Part shown: positions 59,237-64,000 of the stretch, piece by piece
How positions within the stretch are numbered: the stretch's first letter is position 1
How the letters are laid out: each line of letters begins with the position of its first letter
Assembly: GCF_014218295.1 (NCBI RefSeq)
Contig: NZ_AP023287.1
Span: forward strand, 3,038,001-3,102,000
Reading direction: 5' to 3'
Length of the DNA: 64,000 nucleotides
Origin: Mycolicibacterium litorale
GTDB lineage: Bacteria > Actinomycetota > Actinomycetes > Mycobacteriales > Mycobacteriaceae
Translations under genes and position numbers: made by a program
The notes under the pieces: generated by a model
Database searches by the model: none
Seen by the model: the letters and a program-made list of their open reading frames with translations, nothing else
Told to the model about the DNA's origin: nothing

Positions 59237-59569
59237 ATGCGTTTGAGAATCGATACCTCCGGGACACGGTTCATCGTCACCCGGGCGGCCGAGCCGCGAC
59301 TCAACTTCGAGACGGGCAGCCCCAAAATCGACACCTCCACCGGCCTGCCCCAGCATTCGGTGCAGCTGCTGGCATTGGACGACACCGGCGGCGAAGTGTT
59401 GAACGTGACGGTAGCCGGAGACCCGAACGTCACGGTCACCCAACCGGTGTCGGTGACCAGCCTGGTCGCCATCCCCTGGGCGCAAGGTGATCGCAGCGGC
59501 GTGGCCTTCCGCGCCGATGCCATCACCGGCGCCACGACAGGTGAGCAGGGGTCGCGCACCCAGAAATAA
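59237..59569 (+). CDS. SCO3933-family regulatory protein
   Basis: A 110-residue protein matching the SCO3933 family, which accompanies FtsK/Rep genes on pSAM2-like elements. The family pattern RIDTSGTRFIVTR, an LNFETGSPKIDTSTG turn, SVQLLALD and WAQGDRSGVAFRAD are all present. ATG 59237 is chosen with AAGGA upstream. It may have a role in replication or transfer control; no biochemical function is known to me. Confidence 0.75.
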   Translation: MRLRIDTSGTRFIVTRAAEPRLNFETGSPKIDTSTGLPQHSVQLLALDDTGGEVLNVTVAGDPNVTVTQPVSVTSLVAIPWAQGDRSGVAFRADAITGATTGEQGSRTQK

Positions 59570-59658
59570 CACCCCGCGGCCGAGGCGCGGCACCAAGAGC
59601 GTGTCACGCCCGGCCCCGGGTCTGTCGTCGACCACTTCGCTCACGAAGGGCACCTGCA

Positions 59659-61104
59659 ATGACTTCAAACAATAAGAACACCAACAACACTCAATCTGAC
59701 AATGACGACTGGCTCGGGGATCTGGTCATGTCACTCTTCACCGCCGCGGGATACTTGCTGTGGTGGGCGGTGCTGTTCCCCGCCATCAGTCTCCCGATCA
59801 TCGCCAGCCTGGCGCTCGGCATCACCCACGGACCCCGCGGCGGGATCGTCTGTGCGATCGTGTTCTGCGCCGGGTATGCGGGGTGGGCGTGGCTGGACCC
59901 GCGGTCGTTTCGCTCGTGGGTGACCGAACCGGTACGGCGCCGCTGGTTGACCTGGTCGCGCTACACCCGCGCCTGGGAATCGACATGCACCCTGCACGGA
60001 CTGACCGCAAAACTCGGTGACCGCACCCTCACACCAACCCTGCGCACCGTAACGATCGGAAGAACCACCGATGTGCTGGCGGTGCGGATCGTCACCGGCC
60101 ACTCCCCGACAGATTGGCACAAACAATCCGAGGCGCTGGCCGCGGCCTGGCGCGCCGACCGGATCACCATCACCGCCACCGCGCCCGGCGAACTGCGGAT
60201 CACGCTGATGCGCGGGGATGTGCTGGCCGACCCGATCGCCCTACCGATGCCCACCCCGGCCACACCGGTGGATCTGGAGTCAGTGCGGGTCGGGATCACC
60301 GAAACCCGCCACCCCTGGCACATGCCGCTGTTGGGGCATCACCTCCTGGTCGCGGGCGCGACCGGCGCGGGTAAAGGCAGCGTGTTGTGGTCGCTGATCG
60401 CCGGGATCGCGCCCGGGATCAAGACCGGCCTGGTCCGGTTGTGTGTCATCGACCCCAAAGGCGGCATGGAACTGGGCGCCGGCGCACCCATGTTCACGGT
60501 ATTCAGCCACGACGCCACCGACACCACCCTCGAACTCCTGCGCACGCTCGTCACGGTGATGCACGAGCGGGCCAATCGGCTGCGCGGCCACACCCGGCTG
60601 CACACCCCGACCCCATCTGAGCCGTTGTTTGTGGTGGTGATCGATGAGATCGCCGCACTCACCGCCTATGTGACCGACCGCAAGATCCGCACCGAAATCG
60701 AACAACTGCTCGGGCTACTGCTCTCCCAAGGCCGGGCGGTGGGGATTTCGGTGGTGGCCGCGGTGCAAGACCCCGCCAAAGACACTCTCCCGGTGCGGCA
60801 GCTGTTCACCGTCCGGATCGGGCTGCGGCTGACCGAAGCCACCCAAACCACCATGGTCCTCGGACAAGGCGCCCGCGATGCCGGGGCGGAATGCGACCGC
60901 ATCTCCGACGCCACCCCGGGCGTGGGCTACATGCTCATCGACGGAACCACCCAACCCGTGCGGGTACGGGCCTTCCACGTCACCGACCACGACATCACCA
61001 CCCTCGCCACACAGTTCCCGCGCCCCGCTCGGCGGCCGACACACAACCAGCGGCCACGCAGCACCGACAGCGGCCGGACGCCGAACGAGGGCACTGGTGA
61101 ATAA
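59659..61104 (+). CDS. FtsK/SpoIIIE domain DNA-translocation protein (Tra type)
   Basis: A 481-residue ATPase. Two transmembrane helices lie at residues ~22-72. A linker follows, then the FtsK/SpoIIIE motor with Walker A GATGAGKGS (about residue 234) and Walker B VVVIDEIAAL. This is the single-protein conjugation motor of actinomycete elements, moving double-stranded DNA between hyphae or cells. It overlaps the Rep gene by eight bases, so transfer and replication are coupled. Confidence 0.9.
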   Translation: MTSNNKNTNNTQSDNDDWLGDLVMSLFTAAGYLLWWAVLFPAISLPIIASLALGITHGPRGGIVCAIVFCAGYAGWAWLDPRSFRSWVTEPVRRRWLTWSRYTRAWESTCTLHGLTAKLGDRTLTPTLRTVTIGRTTDVLAVRIVTGHSPTDWHKQSEALAAAWRADRITITATAPGELRITLMRGDVLADPIALPMPTPATPVDLESVRVGITETRHPWHMPLLGHHLLVAGATGAGKGSVLWSLIAGIAPGIKTGLVRLCVIDPKGGMELGAGAPMFTVFSHDATDTTLELLRTLVTVMHERANRLRGHTRLHTPTPSEPLFVVVIDEIAALTAYVTDRKIRTEIEQLLGLLLSQGRAVGISVVAAVQDPAKDTLPVRQLFTVRIGLRLTEATQTTMVLGQGARDAGAECDRISDATPGVGYMLIDGTTQPVRVRAFHVTDHDITTLATQFPRPARRPTHNQRPRSTDSGRTPNEGTGE

Positions 61105-62578
61105 CCCCACACCACCACAACTCGCCCTGCCCGGCATTCCGGATACGGTCGACACCGCCACAGTGATCGATGAGATGGTGCGCCGCGCGGCCTCGATGGG
61201 GTACGAATCATGGTGGCGGCGTGCGGAATCGGTCGGCTTCTGCGCCCACCCCATCCAACTGGTCGGCGCCGATGAATACGGGCGGCAGCGGGTGGTATGG
61301 ACGCGGTGCAACAACCGCCGCGCCCACATCTGCCCCTCCTGCTCGGACCTCTACGCCCGCGACACCTGGCAACTCGTGCACGCCGGTGCCGCCGGCGGCC
61401 ACCACGACATGCCCATCACGGTGGCCGATCGCCCGCAAGTGTTCCTCACGCTGACCGCGCCCAGCTTCGGCCCCGTCCACACCACAGGCGATAGCGCGCA
61501 CAAGCAGCGGGTGTGTCGGGACCACCATCGCACCGGTGGCTATCAGCGCTGCCGCCACGGAAAACCGTTGTGGTGCAGCACTGTCCATGACGATGATGAC
61601 GACCAGGTCGGTCAGCCATTGTGTGCCGAATGCTATGACTATGTCGGGCACGTGCTGTTCACCTGGCACCTGCCCGAACTGTGGCGACGATTCACCATCG
61701 CCCTGCGCCGCGCACTCCGCAAGAACCTAAAAGCCGTCGGGGTCGACCCCGACTGGATCCGGGTGAGCTTCCTCAAAGTCGTTGAACTGCAAGCCCGCGC
61801 CATCCCACACATCCACACCCTGATCCGGCTGGACCCCCACGACGACAGTCAGCAGAGTGACTGGGAATCACCCGTGGGCGCAACCGAGCTCGCCGCGATC
61901 ATCCAGCACGCCGCCCGCAGCGTCAGCCTGACCGTCAACGACCCCTGCGCGGACGATGGCGTGCGGGTGATCCTCTTCGGCGGCCAAATCGACACCCGCC
62001 CCATCACACCCACCGATCCGGTGAAGAAGGTGTCACCAGAGCAGGATTCGTCGACCGGTCGGTCACTGTCTGGCCGGCGGGTAGCGCGCTACCTCGCCAA
62101 ATACGTCACCAAATCCCTAGCCGACCTCGGCATCAGCGCCCGCCGCCTGTCCACCGAAGCCATACCCGACCTGGACGTGTCCGAGCATGTGCGCGCAATC
62201 CTGACCACCATCAGCGATCTCGCCGACAGAGGACTCAGCGGCGTCAGGCGCTGGCTGCACACCCTCGGGTTCCGAGGTCACATCACCAGCAAATCCCGCC
62301 GCTACTCGACCACAATGACCGCACTACGCCAACATCGCGCCACCTGGACCCGCGAACAGAACGCGAAAAATACTGCACACCAGCACAACCCGGTCACCCA
62401 AGACGGGGACGGCGATGAACTGGTGGCGTGGGAGTTCGACCGCGCCGGCCACACCAGCCTCGGTGAGCGCACCCTGACCATCACCGCCGCACTACACCGC
62501 ATCCAGCAACGACGCACTGCGTGCGAAGCGCTACAGAACCAGCGTCGTGACATGCAGGGCGAGGTGCCCGATGGCTAA
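61097..62578 (+). CDS. RepSA-like replication initiator
   Basis: A 493-residue protein of the pSAM2 replication family. Zinc-binding cysteines lie in CNNRRAHICPSC and CRDHHRTGGYQRC. The rolling-circle HUH motif is PHIHTL (about residue 237), and the candidate nucleophilic tyrosine lies in RYLAKYVTKS. Such elements replicate by rolling circle after excision. GTG 61097 is used. No integrase or excisionase follows immediately, unlike pSAM2. Confidence 0.88.
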   Translation: MNNPTPPQLALPGIPDTVDTATVIDEMVRRAASMGYESWWRRAESVGFCAHPIQLVGADEYGRQRVVWTRCNNRRAHICPSCSDLYARDTWQLVHAGAAGGHHDMPITVADRPQVFLTLTAPSFGPVHTTGDSAHKQRVCRDHHRTGGYQRCRHGKPLWCSTVHDDDDDQVGQPLCAECYDYVGHVLFTWHLPELWRRFTIALRRALRKNLKAVGVDPDWIRVSFLKVVELQARAIPHIHTLIRLDPHDDSQQSDWESPVGATELAAIIQHAARSVSLTVNDPCADDGVRVILFGGQIDTRPITPTDPVKKVSPEQDSSTGRSLSGRRVARYLAKYVTKSLADLGISARRLSTEAIPDLDVSEHVRAILTTISDLADRGLSGVRRWLHTLGFRGHITSKSRRYSTTMTALRQHRATWTREQNAKNTAHQHNPVTQDGDGDELVAWEFDRAGHTSLGERTLTITAALHRIQQRRTACEALQNQRRDMQGEVPDG

Positions 62579-62738
62579 CCCACAGGCGCACGTGAGCAAC
62601 CACCAAAGTGAAAAGTCCTACAGTCGTGAAGAATTCACCGCCTGGCTTGTGCAGTCTTGTGAGCGGCAACAGCTCGCGGTCACCATCACCAACCCGGCTG
62701 TTCTCGCCGATATCGCCACCCTGCTGCGCAGCACCTGA
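62571..62738 (+). CDS. Small hypothetical protein after Rep
   Basis: A 55-residue protein whose ATG overlaps the end of rep. The helix YSREEFTAWLVQSCERQQL is followed by VTITNPAVLADIATLL. It takes the place where an excisionase would be expected, but no helix-turn-helix wing is visible. Unassigned. Confidence 0.55.
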   Translation: MANPQAHVSNHQSEKSYSREEFTAWLVQSCERQQLAVTITNPAVLADIATLLRST

Positions 62739-63093
62739 CCGAACGTGGGCGAGCACTACCGATAGGTTGCCCGGTCAAGCATTGTTTTCGGTCTCTGGGC
62801 GCATCACGACACTTTGCGGTGGGCGGGGGCTGATGTCCAGGCCACAGCTGCAACGCGGGCGAACCCCGGTTCGCGCCTTGACGCCAGCCCCTGGCCGCCG
62901 CGCACCATCAGTCGCGGCCAGAAAACCCCCCGGCCAACGGCCCGCCGGCGACCGCATTGGTGTGGCGGTCGCTGGTGGGATTCCCTGCTCACGGTGTCCG
63001 AAGATCGCCACAACATGACCACGCGTCCCTTCGCTACGGCAGGACACGGCGCGTCGCACCCACGGTGGGCGCCGCACCGTCAGAATTGATCTC
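62739..63093. other. Non-coding stretch
   Basis: Only open frames of unlikely composition occur on either strand. A double-strand or single-strand origin would be expected near rep, but I identified none. Nothing else seen. Confidence 0.35.
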
Positions 63094-63909
63094 ATGACTG
63101 GTTGGCATCGCCACGCAGCAGCAACGCTGCGCAGATTGTGGCAGCGCCCCGGCCGCACGGCCGACATCCACATGTGGCATCTCGACGCTGTCGCCACTTC
63201 CCGCGTCCAGGCGTTCCGCGACGAACGGGGACACGGCCTGGCACTGATCACCTTGCGCGACGGTGACCGCGGCGCCAGTCACGTTAACGCCGCCGAAGCC
63301 TACCGACGCACCATCTGGGCGGAGTTCTTCGGCAAGCACACAGCGCCGCCGACCCTCATCTTCAACCTGCTCAACCCGCGTCTTCGCTACAAGGGCTGGC
63401 CGAACGTCGTCGCGATCGACTACGACACCCAGGGTAGGTTCGCGCATTGCCGGGAGGTCGACGCCGAGGAACTGGCAACACTGCACCGTCTGGGCGCCCA
63501 GTGGGATCATGGCGGGGGATACGTCCCTTACACCCCGCCGCCTCCCACCCATGCCGTCGTGCTCCGGCGTATCCCGGTGCGTGAACTCCCCGGCAGCCAG
63601 CCGTTCCGAGACATGGGGCGTTACCTGGCCGTCGACTGGGCCGCAGCCAGCATCGCTGCCCTGCAGGGCAGCAGCGAACACGATCTGCCCGCGGACCTGC
63701 CGGCAGATATCGCTGAGGCCGCGCGGTCGTTGTGGTGGGACCCGATCAGCCTCATCCGCGAACCGGGCGAGCCCTTGAGGTTCATGAACGGTCAGCACCG
63801 CGCGGAGGCGATGCGCCAACAAGGCGCAGTCGAGACGATCGTCGAAGAACTGCGGCCGGTCGACGCCCGACCACTGCCGGGGGAGCTTCAGACAATCAGT
63901 GAGTGCTGA
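63094..63909 (+). CDS. Uncharacterised protein with ParB-like NGQHRAEAMR motif
   Basis: A 271-residue protein without a full known domain. Near the C-terminus RFMNGQHRAEAMRQQGA resembles the ParB/sulfiredoxin nucleotide-binding helix. A proline-rich patch lies near YVPYTPPPPTH. Genes of this kind occur on actinobacterial plasmids with unknown function. Its stop overlaps the next gene start, so it heads or joins an operon that leaves the window. Confidence 0.6.
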   Translation: MTGWHRHAAATLRRLWQRPGRTADIHMWHLDAVATSRVQAFRDERGHGLALITLRDGDRGASHVNAAEAYRRTIWAEFFGKHTAPPTLIFNLLNPRLRYKGWPNVVAIDYDTQGRFAHCREVDAEELATLHRLGAQWDHGGGYVPYTPPPPTHAVVLRRIPVRELPGSQPFRDMGRYLAVDWAAASIAALQGSSEHDLPADLPADIAEAARSLWWDPISLIREPGEPLRFMNGQHRAEAMRQQGAVETIVEELRPVDARPLPGELQTISEC

Positions 63910-64000
63910 AGCCGCTTGGCTGATGCGGCATGGCGCCCTCTGGCCCAGCGAAGGCGTGCCGTTCACCTTCTTCACCCTGCCCCCACGAGCACGGCACCGT
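63899..64000 (+). CDS. Partial hypothetical protein at the window edge
   Basis: Thirty-four codons starting at GTG 63899, overlapping the previous gene by 11 bases. The segment LMRHGALWPSEGVPFTFF is protein-like. Too short to identify. Confidence 0.45.
   Translation, partial: MSAEAAWLMRHGALWPSEGVPFTFFTLPPRARHR

Noticed and set aside
62804..63251. Minus-strand open frames downstream of rep
   Set aside because: Composition resembles antisense shadows, with no overlap or ribosome-binding signals.

Overview
The window comes from a fast-growing, high-GC mycobacterium (Mycolicibacterium / M. smegmatis-like). The evidence is gene order and protein content. Positions 1-34 kb carry a close equivalent of the M. 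tuberculosis Rv1615-Rv1625c neighbourhood: a membrane adenylyl cyclase of the Rv1625c type, cydABDC, a TesB thioesterase, pyruvate kinase, a DUF2752 protein and a TM2 protein. As in fast growers, gltBD sits beside pykA and a second Dps (Dps2 type) is present. From about 34.4 kb to the end of the window the DNA is accessory, and the expected next backbone gene (lgt) is not reached.

Backbone, 1-34 kb. An SDR fragment and an intact DUF222/HNH (13E12-type) gene come first. A guanidino/arginine catabolic set follows: SSS permease, ThDP decarboxylase and ureohydrolase, divergent from a PucR-type regulator with a dyad between them. Then come adenylyl cyclase, an FAD oxidoreductase with an SRPBCC protein, Dps2, a DUF2339 membrane protein with an apparent frameshift, and a LuxR response regulator and histidine kinase directly abutting a polar amino-acid ABC transporter. 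Cytochrome bd oxidase with its CydDC exporter, TesB, PykA, GltD/GltB and two small membrane proteins complete this part.

Phage satellite, 34.385-43.222 kb (about 8.8 kb). A phiRv1-like element interrupts another 13E12/DUF222 gene exactly at its HNH motif, the same kind of target phiRv1 uses. It carries a phiRv1-type large serine integrase, an excisionase, a chain of tiny overlapping genes (several zinc ribbons), an HK97-type capsid protein without a recognisable protease or terminase, and a PD-(D/E)xK nuclease-like cargo gene beside attL. A non-coding stretch holds eleven copies of GTACCTGG or its close variants in both orientations. Two copies of a conserved hairpin follow the integrase gene and the early operon.

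Mosaic catabolic island, 43.2-54.6 kb. Decayed genes come first: an SDR pseudogene, a carboxylic-acid-reductase tail and an ISL3 transposase remnant. A LysR regulator and a tightly packed lower-GC operon follow: GlpA-like and GlpB-like FAD oxidoreductases, a small membrane protein, a class II aldolase, a HAD phosphatase, an EutH-family permease, a choline/ethanolamine-kinase-like enzyme and a divergent transaldolase-like protein. I cannot match this set to a described pathway.

rnpB fragment and conjugative/replicative module, 54.8-64 kb. An RNase P RNA copy lacking its 5' end is split by an intact IS630-family element with a TA target duplication. Beyond it lie a three-helix-bundle protein, a creatininase-family protein with an XRE/TPR-like regulator, an SCO3933-family protein, an FtsK/SpoIIIE translocation ATPase and a RepSA-like initiator. 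This is the core of an actinomycete integrative/conjugative element. No integrase is visible before the window ends.
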